Source: Terrabacter sp040702505 (lineage in GTDB: Bacteria > Actinomycetota > Actinomycetes > Actinomycetales > Dermatophilaceae). Taken from it: a stretch of DNA of 64,000 nucleotides. The notes beneath the pieces were generated by a model. The model did no database searches. It was not told the DNA's origin and saw only the letters and a list, made by a program, of their open reading frames with translations. Below are positions 1 through 8,793 of the stretch, one piece after another. The stretch spans positions 930,001 to 994,000 of the forward strand of contig NZ_JBFBLC010000001.1 of the NCBI RefSeq assembly GCF_040702505.1. Direction: 5' to 3'. The translations under genes and the position numbers were made by a program. Each line of letters starts with the position of its first letter. Within the stretch, counting starts at the first letter, position 1.

Positions 1-1
1 C

Positions 2-337
2 CACGAGGTGTTCATCCCGGTCGCCCTGATGGCCTCCCTGCTCGGGCCGCCGCCGGCGCACGGGTCGCCGGGGTCTGCCGGCGCACTGCTGGAGATGCTG
101 ACCCCACGCCAGGCCGACGTCCTGCGCTGCCTCATGGACGGCCACTCCCGCGCGGAGACGGCGCACCTGCTCGGCATGTCGCCCAACACCGTGCGCACCC
201 ACGTCGGCGCGATCCTGCGGCGCCTGCAGGTCCACACGACGCTCGCCGCCGTGGTCGAGGCGCGTCGCAACGGGCTTCTCGGTCGGAGTGCCGAGGAGGC
301 GTCTACCGCGAAAGGCGTAGACGGCCTCGGGCGCTGA
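2..337 (+). CDS. LuxR-family regulator, C-terminal part (5' end outside window)
   Basis: The frame is open from the window edge, so the start lies upstream. The visible 111 residues contain a LuxR/FixJ-type helix-turn-helix: LTPRQADVLRCL, then ETAHLLGMSPNTVRTHV, then the recognition-helix tail and a leucine-rich end, the usual GerE layout. The DNA-binding domain is near the C-terminus, as in response regulators and stand-alone LuxR proteins; any receiver or sensor domain is not visible. It lies 92 bases upstream of the exopolysaccharide operon on the same strand, so it may regulate that operon; this is inference from position only. Confidence 0.85.
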   Translation, partial: HEVFIPVALMASLLGPPPAHGSPGSAGALLEMLTPRQADVLRCLMDGHSRAETAHLLGMSPNTVRTHVGAILRRLQVHTTLAAVVEARRNGLLGRSAEEASTAKGVDGLGR

Positions 338-429
338 GCGGGTGTGCCGAGGCGTCGGCGTTCCTAGCGTCGAAGGGGCGGGAACCACCCGCACCAGAGC
401 CAGCAGGCTCTCGACCCCAGGGGAAAGAC

Positions 430-1617
430 ATGACTCTTCACACAGCGCCGCGACGGACGGTGCACGCGCGCTCGATTCCCTTCGCGCGCACGGTAATCGG
501 GCCAGAGGCGCGCGGCGCCGTGGCCCACGTCCTGGAGTCGGGGTGGGTGACGACCGGCCAGGAGGTCGTCGCCTTCGAGAGGGAGTTCGCGGACTACGTC
601 GGCGCCTCCCGGGGGGTCGCCGTCAGCTCCTGCACGGCCGGCATCGAGCTCGCCCTGCGGGGCCTGGGCCTGCCTCCGGGATCGCGTGTGCTGATGACGA
701 CGAACACCTTCTGCGGCGCGGCCGGGGCCATCGCCCACGCGGGTCTGCAGCCGGTCCTCGTGGACGTCGACCGGTGGAGCGCCGTGCCGAGCGAGGACCA
801 CATCCGGGCCGTCGTCCGCGAGGTCGGCGGGGTGTCGGCAATGGTCGTCGTGCACCTCGGCGGCAACCCCGTCGACGTGGAGGCGGCCGCCGCAGCAGCC
901 GGCCTGGGGTTCGACCGGGTCATCGAGGATGCCGCGCACGCCCTGGGGACGAACGTCGGCTCCCGGAGGGTGGGCTCGATCTCCCGGGCCACGTGCTTCA
1001 GCTTCTACGCGACGAAGAACCTCGCCATCGGCGAGGGCGGGATGGTCACGACCTCGGACGAGGAGTTCGCGGAGACGCTGGTCCGCACGCGCCTGCACGG
1101 GATGTCGCGCGACGCCTGGCGCCGCTACCAGCCCGGGGGGACGTGGCGCTACGACGTGGCCGACGACGGCCTGAAGGCCAACCTCACCGACGTCCAGGCC
1201 GCCATCGGCCGTGCCCAGCTGCGCTGCTTCGACGAGCACCAGGCCCGTCGACGCGAGCTGGCGGCCCGCTACGACGCCCAGCTGGCCGCGCTGCCGGCGG
1301 TCAGCCTGCCGCCGCGCCCGGTGGACGGCCAGCACGCCTGGCACCTCTACGCCATCCGGATCCACGCCGGCTTCCGCGTCTCCCGCGACGAGGTCATCGA
1401 GCGCCTGAACGCGCTCGGCATCGGCTGCTCCGTCCACTTCATCCCCCTGCACCGGCTCACGTGGCACGTCAACCACTGCGTCCTGCCCTCCGGGGGCCTA
1501 CCGGGTGCGGACGAGGTCTTCGCGGAGACCCTGTCGCTCCCCTTCGACCAGAACCTCAGTGATGACGACGTCGACGACGTGTGCGCGGCGTTGTGGCAGA
1601 TGGGAGGCACGCGATGA
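430..1617 (+). CDS. DegT/DnrJ/EryC1/StrS-family PLP aminotransferase
   Basis: A 395-residue sugar aminotransferase, predicted to make an amino sugar nucleotide for the polysaccharide. It shows the family's order of motifs: the TTGQEVVAFE region near the N-terminus, the STAGIEL-like phosphate-binding stretch (SCTAGIELAL), the acidic VIEDAAHALG motif, and the PLP lysine in FYATKNLAIGEGG (about Lys196). An AGGGGAAAGAC ribosome site precedes the ATG. It is the first gene of the exopolysaccharide operon, and its stop overlaps the start of the next gene (ATGA). The exact sugar substrate cannot be read from the sequence. Confidence 0.93.
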   Translation: MTLHTAPRRTVHARSIPFARTVIGPEARGAVAHVLESGWVTTGQEVVAFEREFADYVGASRGVAVSSCTAGIELALRGLGLPPGSRVLMTTNTFCGAAGAIAHAGLQPVLVDVDRWSAVPSEDHIRAVVREVGGVSAMVVVHLGGNPVDVEAAAAAAGLGFDRVIEDAAHALGTNVGSRRVGSISRATCFSFYATKNLAIGEGGMVTTSDEEFAETLVRTRLHGMSRDAWRRYQPGGTWRYDVADDGLKANLTDVQAAIGRAQLRCFDEHQARRRELAARYDAQLAALPAVSLPPRPVDGQHAWHLYAIRIHAGFRVSRDEVIERLNALGIGCSVHFIPLHRLTWHVNHCVLPSGGLPGADEVFAETLSLPFDQNLSDDDVDDVCAALWQMGGTR

Positions 1618-3113
1618 CCTCGGAAGTGGGAATCCGGCCGCGGAGCGGGACCGCCGCCCCGGGCACGGGTCTGCGGACCCTGATCGTGGGGGCGGGAGCG
1701 GCCGGCAAGGCGCTGGCCCGGGACCTGCAGCGGGTGGAGGACTTCGGGCTGAGCCCGGTGGGCTTCCTCGACGACGACCAGACGAAGCGGAAGGTCCGTC
1801 ACCTGCCGGTGCTCGGGAGACTGTCCGACCTCGTCAACGTCGCGACCGCGGAGCGCATCGACGTCGTCGTCCTCGCCATCCCGGGTCTGCCCGAGACCGA
1901 GGTGGCACGGCTGGCCACGGCTGCGGCACGGGTGGGGGCGAGCGTACGCCGGCTGCCCTCCTTCGTCGCGCTGCTGCGGCGTGACGTCGTGGGCACGGAC
2001 ATGCGCTCCCTCGACGTGGCCAAGCTGATCGGTCGCAGCGAGGTGCACGTGGCCTCCCCGGAGGTCGCCGAGATCATCACCGGCAGGACGGTCCTGGTCA
2101 CCGGGGCCGGCGGCTCGATCGGCAGCGAGCTGTGCCGGCAGGTCAACGGCTTCGCCCCGAGCCGGCTGGTCATGCTCGACCACGACGAGTCCAACCTGCA
2201 CCGGCTCCAGCTCGAGCTGCGCGGCGAGGCGTTCATGGAGTCGCACGACACGGTCGTCGCCGACATCCGTGACGCGGAGCGGATGCACCAGATCATGGAC
2301 CACTACCGACCGCACGTCGTCTTCCACGCGGCGGCCCTCAAGCACCTGCCGATGCTCGAGCAGCACCCCTGTGAAGGGGTCAAGTCCAACGTGCAGGGCA
2401 CGGAGAACGTGCTGGCCGCGGCCGTGGCCTCCGGGGCCGAGCGACTCGTCGCCATCTCGACGGACAAGGCCGCCGACCCGACCTCGGTGCTGGGGGCCAC
2501 GAAGCTGCTCGCCGAGCAGATCGTGCAGAAGCACGCCGGCGGCAGGACCGTCGTGTCGGCCGTGCGGTTCGGCAACGTCCTCGGCAGCCGGGGGTCCCTG
2601 CTTCCGGTCCTCGTCGCCCAGATGGCCGCCGGCCGTGACGTGACCGTCACGCACCCCGACGTCACCCGCTACTTCATGACGATCGAGGAGGCCGTCGGCC
2701 TGGTCCTCGAGGCAGCCCGGATGACGACCGGCTCGGAGACCTTCGTCCTCGACATGGGCTCCCCCGTGCGGATCGTCGACCTCGTCGCGAACTTCGCGCG
2801 CCAGCTCGACGTGCGCGACGTCAACATCCGCTTCACCGGCCTGCGCCCGGGCGAGAAGCTGCACGAGGCGCTCTTCAGCGACAGCGAGGAGTGTTTCCCG
2901 ACGAGCCACCCTCGGATCTTCGCCGCGCGGGCGGTCCCCGTGCACCAGGACTTCGACGACCTCCTGCGCACGCTCTACGACGCGGCCCACCGCAACGCGG
3001 CGGACGAGGTGCGCCGCGCGCTCGGCGCCGCCCTGCCGGCGTACTGCCCCGAACCGGAGCCCGTCGCAGCGCTCCAGGCCGTGACGGCCGCGCCCTACCC
3101 GGACGACTACTGA
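1614..3113 (+). CDS. FlaA1/CapD-type nucleoside-diphosphate-sugar epimerase/dehydratase
   Basis: About 499 residues. An N-terminal Rossmann-like CoA-binding-type domain (LIVGAGAAGKALARDL, then GFLDDD) is followed by an extended SDR domain with TGAGGSIG at about residues 163-170 and the catalytic STDK at about 282-285. This family converts UDP-GlcNAc-type sugars (4,6-dehydration, often with C5 epimerisation) for surface polysaccharides. Typical CapD/WbpM proteins carry four N-terminal membrane helices; they are absent here, so this is a soluble form. The start was chosen at the ATG overlapping the preceding stop (ATGA). Confidence 0.92.
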   Translation: MTSEVGIRPRSGTAAPGTGLRTLIVGAGAAGKALARDLQRVEDFGLSPVGFLDDDQTKRKVRHLPVLGRLSDLVNVATAERIDVVVLAIPGLPETEVARLATAAARVGASVRRLPSFVALLRRDVVGTDMRSLDVAKLIGRSEVHVASPEVAEIITGRTVLVTGAGGSIGSELCRQVNGFAPSRLVMLDHDESNLHRLQLELRGEAFMESHDTVVADIRDAERMHQIMDHYRPHVVFHAAALKHLPMLEQHPCEGVKSNVQGTENVLAAAVASGAERLVAISTDKAADPTSVLGATKLLAEQIVQKHAGGRTVVSAVRFGNVLGSRGSLLPVLVAQMAAGRDVTVTHPDVTRYFMTIEEAVGLVLEAARMTTGSETFVLDMGSPVRIVDLVANFARQLDVRDVNIRFTGLRPGEKLHEALFSDSEECFPTSHPRIFAARAVPVHQDFDDLLRTLYDAAHRNAADEVRRALGAALPAYCPEPEPVAALQAVTAAPYPDDY

Positions 3114-3150
3114 TGCGGTCCGGCACCCACCGAGAGGACAGGTTGCATTC

Positions 3151-4614
3151 ATGAAGATCAACGTCATCGCGGGTCGCGCCGACGAGCCGCAGGTCGGTTC
3201 CGGCGCCGGCCACCACGCCCCACGGGTGTTCGACAGCGACTCGGTCCCCGCGGACCGTGGCCTCGTGGCTTCGCTCGACTCCGCCACCCTGGGCATGGAC
3301 CTGGCCGCACCGCCGGTCGTCCTCCCGGACTTCCACCACAAGTCGGCCATGGAGATGCCCTCGAGCATCGCCGTCGCGACCGCGGGCACGATCCGGCCGA
3401 CGCTGACGAGCTCCTCCGTCAACTGCGGCATGGCGCTCATCGCGCTGAACTGCGACCGGCCGACCGACGCCGCCGTGAGCGACTTCTACCGGCGGGTGCG
3501 TGAGCGCTACCCGTACCCGACGACCAACCGGCGTGACCTCACCTACCGGGAGGTCATCAGCGCTGCGACCGACGGGGCCGACTTCGCGGTCGACCGCAAC
3601 GGCGTCGACCCCGCGGAGCTCGAGCGGGTCGAGGAGGGCGGCCGGATCGACCTCGCCCAGTGGGGTGGCAAGGAGCGGCTCGTCGCCGAGATCCCGGCCC
3701 TGACGTGGCAGCTCGCCCGGATGCGCTTCGGCACCGTGGGCCCGACCAACCACTTCGTCGAGCTCCAGCAGGTCGAGGAGATCCTCGACCCCGAGGCCGC
3801 CCGGCTGCTCGGCGTCCGGGAGGGGCAGGTGACGCTGCAGTACCACGCCGGCGGAGGTGTGCTCACCGGGGAGATCGGTCACCTCTTCGCCCGCCGGCGG
3901 GACACCGCCCGGGTCATGCGGGCCGCGATGGCCGTCCAGAAGCCGCTCTTCCACCTCGCGACCGCCCGGTCCGCGGAGCAGCTGCGGGAGCGGATGCGCC
4001 TCTTCTTCAGCTCCGCGACCCCTCCCGTCAGCCTGGACTCCGACGAGGGCAAGCGGCTGATGCTGGCCAACGCCGCGGCCATGAACTACGGCTACGCCTT
4101 CCGCATGGCCACCTACCAGGCGCTGCGCCGGCTGGCGGCCGAGGCGTTCGGCGGTGCGCCGGGCACGCTCGTCGTCGACTCGCCGCACAACTCGATCTAC
4201 GAGGAGGAGGTGGCCGGCGAGCGCGCAGTGGTGCACCGCCACAACTCGTGCCGCGCCTACCCGGCGCACCTGATGACGCCCGGGACCACGTTCGCGCAGA
4301 CCGGTCAGGCGGTTCTGCTCCCGGGCACGCACCGGACCTCCTCGTACCTCGCGGTCGCCGGGCCCTCCAGCGGCCAGAGCCTCCACTCCGCCTGCCACGG
4401 AGCGGGCACGGTCATCGACCAGTTCGCCAAGAACGGCACCTCGCAGTCCGATCCGGCAGGTCGGTACACGCTGCGGTTCCGCTACGACGACACGGCGCCC
4501 AGCCAGGCGCCGCACCTCGACGACGCCGGCGTCAACGCCGCGATGTCGGTCCTGTCCACCCACCAGATCGTCCGGCCGGTCGCGCGGATGCGTCCGTTCG
4601 CAGTCCTGCACTAA
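3151..4614 (+). CDS. divergent RtcB-family protein in exopolysaccharide operon
   Basis: A 487-residue homologue of the RNA-splicing ligase RtcB. Conserved blocks are readable in order: VNCGMAL (Cys92), FGTVGPTNHFVELQ (Asn200-His201), YHAGGGVLTGEIG (His232), VVDSPHNSIYEEE (His346), VHRHNSCRAYP, ACHGAGTVIDQF (His416, equivalent to the guanylated histidine) and the C-terminal VARMRPFAVL. RtcB joins 3'-phosphate or 2',3'-cyclic phosphate RNA ends to 5'-OH ends using GTP and Mn2+. In canonical RtcB the cysteine block reads FDINCG; here the metal-binding Asp is replaced by Ser (about Ser89), while Cys and all His ligands remain. Starting 37 bases after the epimerase, it sits between sugar-modifying and chain-length genes, which is unusual. 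RNA ligase activity is therefore uncertain. Confidence 0.85.
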   Translation: MKINVIAGRADEPQVGSGAGHHAPRVFDSDSVPADRGLVASLDSATLGMDLAAPPVVLPDFHHKSAMEMPSSIAVATAGTIRPTLTSSSVNCGMALIALNCDRPTDAAVSDFYRRVRERYPYPTTNRRDLTYREVISAATDGADFAVDRNGVDPAELERVEEGGRIDLAQWGGKERLVAEIPALTWQLARMRFGTVGPTNHFVELQQVEEILDPEAARLLGVREGQVTLQYHAGGGVLTGEIGHLFARRRDTARVMRAAMAVQKPLFHLATARSAEQLRERMRLFFSSATPPVSLDSDEGKRLMLANAAAMNYGYAFRMATYQALRRLAAEAFGGAPGTLVVDSPHNSIYEEEVAGERAVVHRHNSCRAYPAHLMTPGTTFAQTGQAVLLPGTHRTSSYLAVAGPSSGQSLHSACHGAGTVIDQFAKNGTSQSDPAGRYTLRFRYDDTAPSQAPHLDDAGVNAAMSVLSTHQIVRPVARMRPFAVLH

Positions 4615-4635
4615 CCGACGAGAAAGAGAAGTCAC

Positions 4636-6093
4636 ATGCGCATCGATGAAGCCTTCCGCCGAGTGATCGGGGGGTACTGGTGGTTGATCGGCCTGCTCGT
4701 CCTCGCTGCGGCGTTCGGGGCCAGCACGTACGCCTCCCACCAGGACAAGCAGTACCAGGCGGTCGCCCGCGTCCAGATGTCCGGCGGCCTCGCCAGCACG
4801 AACGTGCAGGCCGATGCCGCGACGCAATGGTTGCAGGGCGTGATCACCTCTCCCAACCTCGTGCGCGCGGCGATGAAGAGCGCCGGGATCAAGGGCGACC
4901 CCATGCTGTTCGCCACGGATTCCGTGGCGGTGAACCGGGTCGGTGTCTCGACGGTCAACGACGTTTCCGTGACCAGCGGTGACCCCCAGCGCTCGGTGAT
5001 CGCCGCGAACGCGCTCGTGCAGCAGGCCCTGCGGTACGCCAACACCGCGCACCAGCGGGACGCGGCGCAGATGACCGCGCTCAACCGCGAGATCACCAGC
5101 CTGACGAAGCAGCGTGACAGCCTCATTCGCCAGCTCGCGGTCGCTCCTCCCGGCCCGGTGCTGGAGCTGCAGGCCCGGATCGGCGCCATGGCGCCGACGC
5201 TCACCGACCTGCTGCGCCAGCGGTCCGACCTCATCCTTGCGACCTCGCAGCGCTCGAGCATCGGCCTGCTCGACCCCGCCACCGCGGTCGCCGACCCCGT
5301 CGGCCCCAAGGAGTCGCAGCTCGTGGGACTGGCCGCTCTGGCCGCGCTGATCCTGGCGCTCGGCCTCGTGGCGCTCCTCGAGGGCGTCCGACCCCGCGTC
5401 CGCGGGCGCCGCTGGGTCGCCGCCGAGCTGGATGCCCCGCTGCTCGGTCACCTGCCCACTCCCGACCTGGCGAGCCGGCGGGGCGCCCGCAGCGTACGCG
5501 AGTTCGGCAGCGCCGCAGCGGTGCTCAGCGCTCGCTTCGCGGGTCGCCCGGTCCTGGTGCTCCCGGTGGAGAAGAAGTACGAGAAGCTGGCCGCCCGGAT
5601 CTGCTCGGAGGTCGAGACGCTCACCGGGGTGCGCCTCCAGCTCGCCTCGGACGCAGCGGCGGTCCGCGCGGGGAGCCCGGAGGGCGGCAGCCAGCAGGAC
5701 GCGGTCGTCATCGCGCTCAGCCCGTCCGTGGAGGCCCAGCGCAAGCTCGAGGAGCTGCAGCGCAACGCCGAGGTCATGGGCTGGCCCGTCGTCGGCGTCC
5801 TCACCTTCCGGCACCACCTGATCCTCGACAGCCTCTTCCCCGTGGAGGAGGGCCGTCACGTCGGGCCCGCCAACGCGCCGAAGCCCGCCGCGGCGGCCAA
5901 GGCGAAGCCCGCCACGACGACCGTGGCCGAGCCGGCCACGGCGAAGCCCGCCACGGCCAAGCCCGCCACAACGAGCGCGGGCGAGCCGGCCGCGGCGGCC
6001 AAGCCGAAGGCACCCCAGACCGCCGGGGCATCGGTCCCGAGCTCGGCGAACGGCGGCGTGCTGAGCGGCCAGAAGATGCGGAGGCTGCCGTGA
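4636..6093 (+). CDS. Wzz/YveK-like polysaccharide co-polymerase (chain-length protein)
   Basis: 485 residues with membrane helices at about 13-31 and 229-250 enclosing an extracytoplasmic coiled-coil-rich domain, the layout of Wzz/CapA chain-length regulators. The C-terminal cytoplasmic part (about 285-405) has the alternating hydrophobic strand pattern of a bacterial tyrosine-kinase fold, but I see no Walker A motif and no terminal tyrosine cluster, so it is probably not an active kinase. The last 70 or so residues are an Ala/Lys/Pro/Thr low-complexity tail. Start: ATG preceded by GAGAAAGAGAAG. The following gene begins within its stop codon (GTGA). Confidence 0.8.
   Translation: MRIDEAFRRVIGGYWWLIGLLVLAAAFGASTYASHQDKQYQAVARVQMSGGLASTNVQADAATQWLQGVITSPNLVRAAMKSAGIKGDPMLFATDSVAVNRVGVSTVNDVSVTSGDPQRSVIAANALVQQALRYANTAHQRDAAQMTALNREITSLTKQRDSLIRQLAVAPPGPVLELQARIGAMAPTLTDLLRQRSDLILATSQRSSIGLLDPATAVADPVGPKESQLVGLAALAALILALGLVALLEGVRPRVRGRRWVAAELDAPLLGHLPTPDLASRRGARSVREFGSAAAVLSARFAGRPVLVLPVEKKYEKLAARICSEVETLTGVRLQLASDAAAVRAGSPEGGSQQDAVVIALSPSVEAQRKLEELQRNAEVMGWPVVGVLTFRHHLILDSLFPVEEGRHVGPANAPKPAAAAKAKPATTTVAEPATAKPATAKPATTSAGEPAAAAKPKAPQTAGASVPSSANGGVLSGQKMRRLP
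5875..6010 (+). repeat. low-complexity codon repeats (AKPAT-type) in Wzz-like gene
   Basis: Imperfect direct repeats of a 15-base unit (GCGAAGCCCGCCACG and variants) encode tandem AKPAT/EPAT peptides at the cytoplasmic end of the chain-length protein. Such tracts expand and contract by slippage, so length may vary between strains. Confidence 0.75.
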
Positions 6094-7148
6094 CCCTCCG
6101 CGCCGAGTCCTGCGGGCTGGCAGTCGGGTTCGACTCGTCGTCCCGCGCCTGGTCCGAGGTCGCCGACCGCGCGTTCGGCGGCGCCTCGGGCCCGGGCGAC
6201 CCGGCCCCGGTGTGGGCGCAGGACCCGGCGCGGACGGCCGACGTGGCCGTCCGGGTGGAGGACTCCCACGACGCCTTCGACCTCGCCGGGCTGGCTCCGC
6301 TGACGCGCGGCGCCTTCGGGGACGGGAGGCGCGTGGTGCTCACGGATGCGTGCGGCAGCGGTCTGGACCTGCTCGTCGAGCCGTCGCCGGGCACGGGCCG
6401 GCTCACGGTCACGGCGAGGCCACGACCGCGGCCCAGCCACCGGGCGCTGCGCCTGGCCGCCCCGGGGCGCACCGAGCTGCTCTGGAGGGCCGCCCTCCTG
6501 CAGTACCCGGCGCTGTGGTGGGCCGGGGTGAGGGGCTGCGTGCCTCTCCACGTCTCGGCCGCCCAGGTGGGGGACCACGGCGTCGTGCTGGCGGGGCCCG
6601 GCGGGGTGGGCAAGTCGACGCTGCTCGCGAGCCTGGCCCCCGGTGAGGGCACGCCCGTCAGCGACAACCTGTGCGCGTACGACGGGGACCGGTTGCACGG
6701 CCTGCCCGAGCCGCGACGCGTCTCGGAGCCGGGCGGCGCACGGCTCCGGGCTCGGACGATGCCGCACGGTCGTGTCGAGAGGCGTTGGGACAGCAGGCAG
6801 TCCGGCATCCGTCCGACCCTGGTGGTCGTGCTCCGGCGGGGCAGCGGTGAGCGCCCCGTCGTGCGGCGGGTCTCGCCGGAGGTGGCCGCGCGCGACCTCG
6901 TCGCGGGCACGTACGCGGCGGGTGAGCTGCGCCGCTACTGGGCCTTCAGCGCGACCCTGGCCCTGGGCACGGGGCTCGGACCGGCCCACCCGGCGATCGA
7001 CGCGCAGGCGGAGCGGCTCGCCCGGTCGCACCGGTGCGTCGAGGTGGAGCTGCCGGCTCGTCCGGGGACGCCGCTGGCCGAGATCGTCGACCTGGCGGAG
7101 CGCGCCCCCGGTCGCCACGCTCCCCGGATGACGGAGGTGGGGGCATGA
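6090..7148 (+). CDS. HPr-kinase-like P-loop protein of the exopolysaccharide operon
   Basis: 352 residues, GTG start overlapping the previous stop (GTGA). The centre holds a clear Walker A, GPGGVGKS at about residues 169-176, preceded by a hydrophobic VPLHVSAAQVG stretch that resembles the HprK C-terminal kinase domain. HprK-type domains phosphorylate a serine or a small molecule; related proteins recur in polysaccharide and lasso-peptide clusters with unknown targets. I see no canonical HPr partner here. Followed by the glycosyltransferase with an ATGA overlap. Function within polysaccharide synthesis (regulatory or sugar kinase) is inference. Confidence 0.65.
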   Translation: MTLRAESCGLAVGFDSSSRAWSEVADRAFGGASGPGDPAPVWAQDPARTADVAVRVEDSHDAFDLAGLAPLTRGAFGDGRRVVLTDACGSGLDLLVEPSPGTGRLTVTARPRPRPSHRALRLAAPGRTELLWRAALLQYPALWWAGVRGCVPLHVSAAQVGDHGVVLAGPGGVGKSTLLASLAPGEGTPVSDNLCAYDGDRLHGLPEPRRVSEPGGARLRARTMPHGRVERRWDSRQSGIRPTLVVVLRRGSGERPVVRRVSPEVAARDLVAGTYAAGELRRYWAFSATLALGTGLGPAHPAIDAQAERLARSHRCVEVELPARPGTPLAEIVDLAERAPGRHAPRMTEVGA

Positions 7149-8374
7149 CCCAGCGCGTGGCCCACATCATCACCCGGTGCGTGGCCGGCGCAGGCGGGGT
7201 CGCGGTCAGGGGAGCGGTGAGCCTGCCGCGGGACCTCTACTGCAGCACCCTCGTCGTGGGGTCGGGGGACGTGCTGCTCGACGAGGCCCGCGCCCACGGC
7301 GTGGAGGTCATCGTCGTCCCCGACCTCGTCTCGCCGATCAGCCCGGCCTCGGACGCCCGAGCGCTCAGGTCACTCGACGCGATCGTCCGCTCGGGCGGGT
7401 TCGACGTCGTGCACACCCACAGCGCCAAGGCCGGCGTGCTGGGACGGGTCGCCGCAGCCCACGCCAAGGTGCCGCGCATCGTGCACACCCTGCACGGGTT
7501 CCCTTGGCACGACTTCCAGTCCGTCGCCGTGCGGCAGGCCTACATCCGCACCGAGCGCGCGCTGTCCCGCATCACCGACGCCTACCTGGCCGTCGGGACT
7601 GGGGTCGCCGTCGAGGCGCTGCGGCGGGGCGTCGTGCGTCCCGACCAGCTCGTGACCATCGGCCCCGCCGTGGAGCCTGCGCGGGTGACGGCCTCCCCGC
7701 TCTCGCGGGCCCGGGCCAGGGCGCTGCTGGGGCTGCCGGACGACGCGACCGTGGTGGGCACCGTGGGACGGATGGACTTCCAGAAGGCACCGGAGGTGAT
7801 GCTCGAGGCGGTGCGGCGCATGCACACCCGCGCCGTGCTCGTCTGGGTCGGTGGCGGGCCGCTGCTCGAGGCAATGGCCCACCGCGCTCACGCCGCAGGC
7901 CTGTCCGACCGGGTGCTGCTGCTGGGCAACCGGCAGGACGTGCCCGAGCTGCTGCCTGCGTTCGACGTCTTCGCGATGTCGAGCCGCTACGAGGGACTGC
8001 CGTGCGCCATCGTCGAGGCGCAGGAGTGCGGCATCCCGGTCGTCGCGACATCGGTCAACGCGGTGTCCGACGTCGTGGTGCCGGGCGTGACCGGTCTGCT
8101 CGTCGCGCCCCAGGACCCGACGCAGCTGGCGGCGGCACTCGACCACGCGCTGTCGCACCCGCGCCAGGCCGCGGCCTGGGCCCAGCGCGCCCGCGCGCAG
8201 CTGGGCGACCGCTACGAGCCCGGCACGCTGGGCGCGACGCTGTGCGAGGTCTACGCCGCCGAGCCCACCGAGCCCACCGAGCCGACCGGGCCGCTTGGGC
8301 CCACCGGGGAGCGCGCGACGCTGACGCACCGCCCGCTGCTCACCCCCGTGACCGCCTGGCACCGGGCCTCATGA
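7145..8374 (+). CDS. GT4-family glycosyltransferase
   Basis: About 409 residues with the GT-B two-domain layout. The N-terminal domain carries HTHSAKAG and IVHTLHG motifs; the C-terminal domain starts at VGTVGRMDFQKAP and has the E-x7-E donor-site motif in YEGLPCAIVEAQECG (Glu283 and Glu291), then the GVTGLLV loop. It should transfer a nucleotide-activated sugar to the lipid-linked repeat unit on the cytoplasmic face. Start chosen at the ATG overlapping the previous stop. The C-terminus has a short EPTEPTEPTGP repeat of no obvious function. Confidence 0.92.
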   Translation: MTQRVAHIITRCVAGAGGVAVRGAVSLPRDLYCSTLVVGSGDVLLDEARAHGVEVIVVPDLVSPISPASDARALRSLDAIVRSGGFDVVHTHSAKAGVLGRVAAAHAKVPRIVHTLHGFPWHDFQSVAVRQAYIRTERALSRITDAYLAVGTGVAVEALRRGVVRPDQLVTIGPAVEPARVTASPLSRARARALLGLPDDATVVGTVGRMDFQKAPEVMLEAVRRMHTRAVLVWVGGGPLLEAMAHRAHAAGLSDRVLLLGNRQDVPELLPAFDVFAMSSRYEGLPCAIVEAQECGIPVVATSVNAVSDVVVPGVTGLLVAPQDPTQLAAALDHALSHPRQAAAWAQRARAQLGDRYEPGTLGATLCEVYAAEPTEPTEPTGPLGPTGERATLTHRPLLTPVTAWHRAS

Positions 8375-8793
8375 GCGCCGTGGACGCGGCCGTCGCCCTG
8401 CTCGTGCCACCGGGGACCCCGGTGGTGACGGTCGACCGCACCCGGCCGCCGTCGGGCACGGCCCTGCCCGTGCTGTCGGCGGGGGAGCGGCTCGTGCTCC
8501 TCGACGGCCGTCGACTGGCCGTCCGCCGGCTCCGGCGCCTGGCCCGCAGCGCCGGCCTCGTCGTGGACCGCGAGCTCGTGGTGCTGCCGAGCCTCGGCGA
8601 GCCCGCGTTCGTCGTCGAGGACGCGCCGGAGAGCCTGGGGTGGTTCTGGAAGGCCTTCGCCACGGTGCCCCCCGGGCGCGCCAAGGGCTCCCTGCTCGTC
8701 ACCGCCGCGACCGTCGCAGGTCGGCACCGTCTCGTCCTCGACCGCGTCGGCCGCCTGGTGGCCGGACGCATGATGATCGCCCACCGCCCATGA
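8371..8793 (+). CDS. small orphan protein, resembles the C-terminal part of a SAM methyltransferase
   Basis: 140 residues, translationally coupled to both neighbours by ATGA overlaps. I do not recognise a complete domain. The spacing of hydrophobic segments (ERLVLLDGRRLAVRRLRRLARSAG, VVLPSLGEPAFVVE, SLGWFWKAF) is reminiscent of the C-terminal half of SAM-dependent methyltransferase-like proteins in polysaccharide clusters, where a glycine-rich SAM site would precede it; that half is missing. It is either a remnant or a small protein acting with the next kinase. No function can be assigned. Confidence 0.6.
   Translation: MSAVDAAVALLVPPGTPVVTVDRTRPPSGTALPVLSAGERLVLLDGRRLAVRRLRRLARSAGLVVDRELVVLPSLGEPAFVVEDAPESLGWFWKAFATVPPGRAKGSLLVTAATVAGRHRLVLDRVGRLVAGRMMIAHRP

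Noticed and set aside
2875..5859. 994-residue minus-strand open frame opposite the epimerase, RtcB and Wzz genes
   Set aside because: Arg/His/Asp-rich sequence without any fold; it is the antisense of three well-supported genes in GC-rich DNA.
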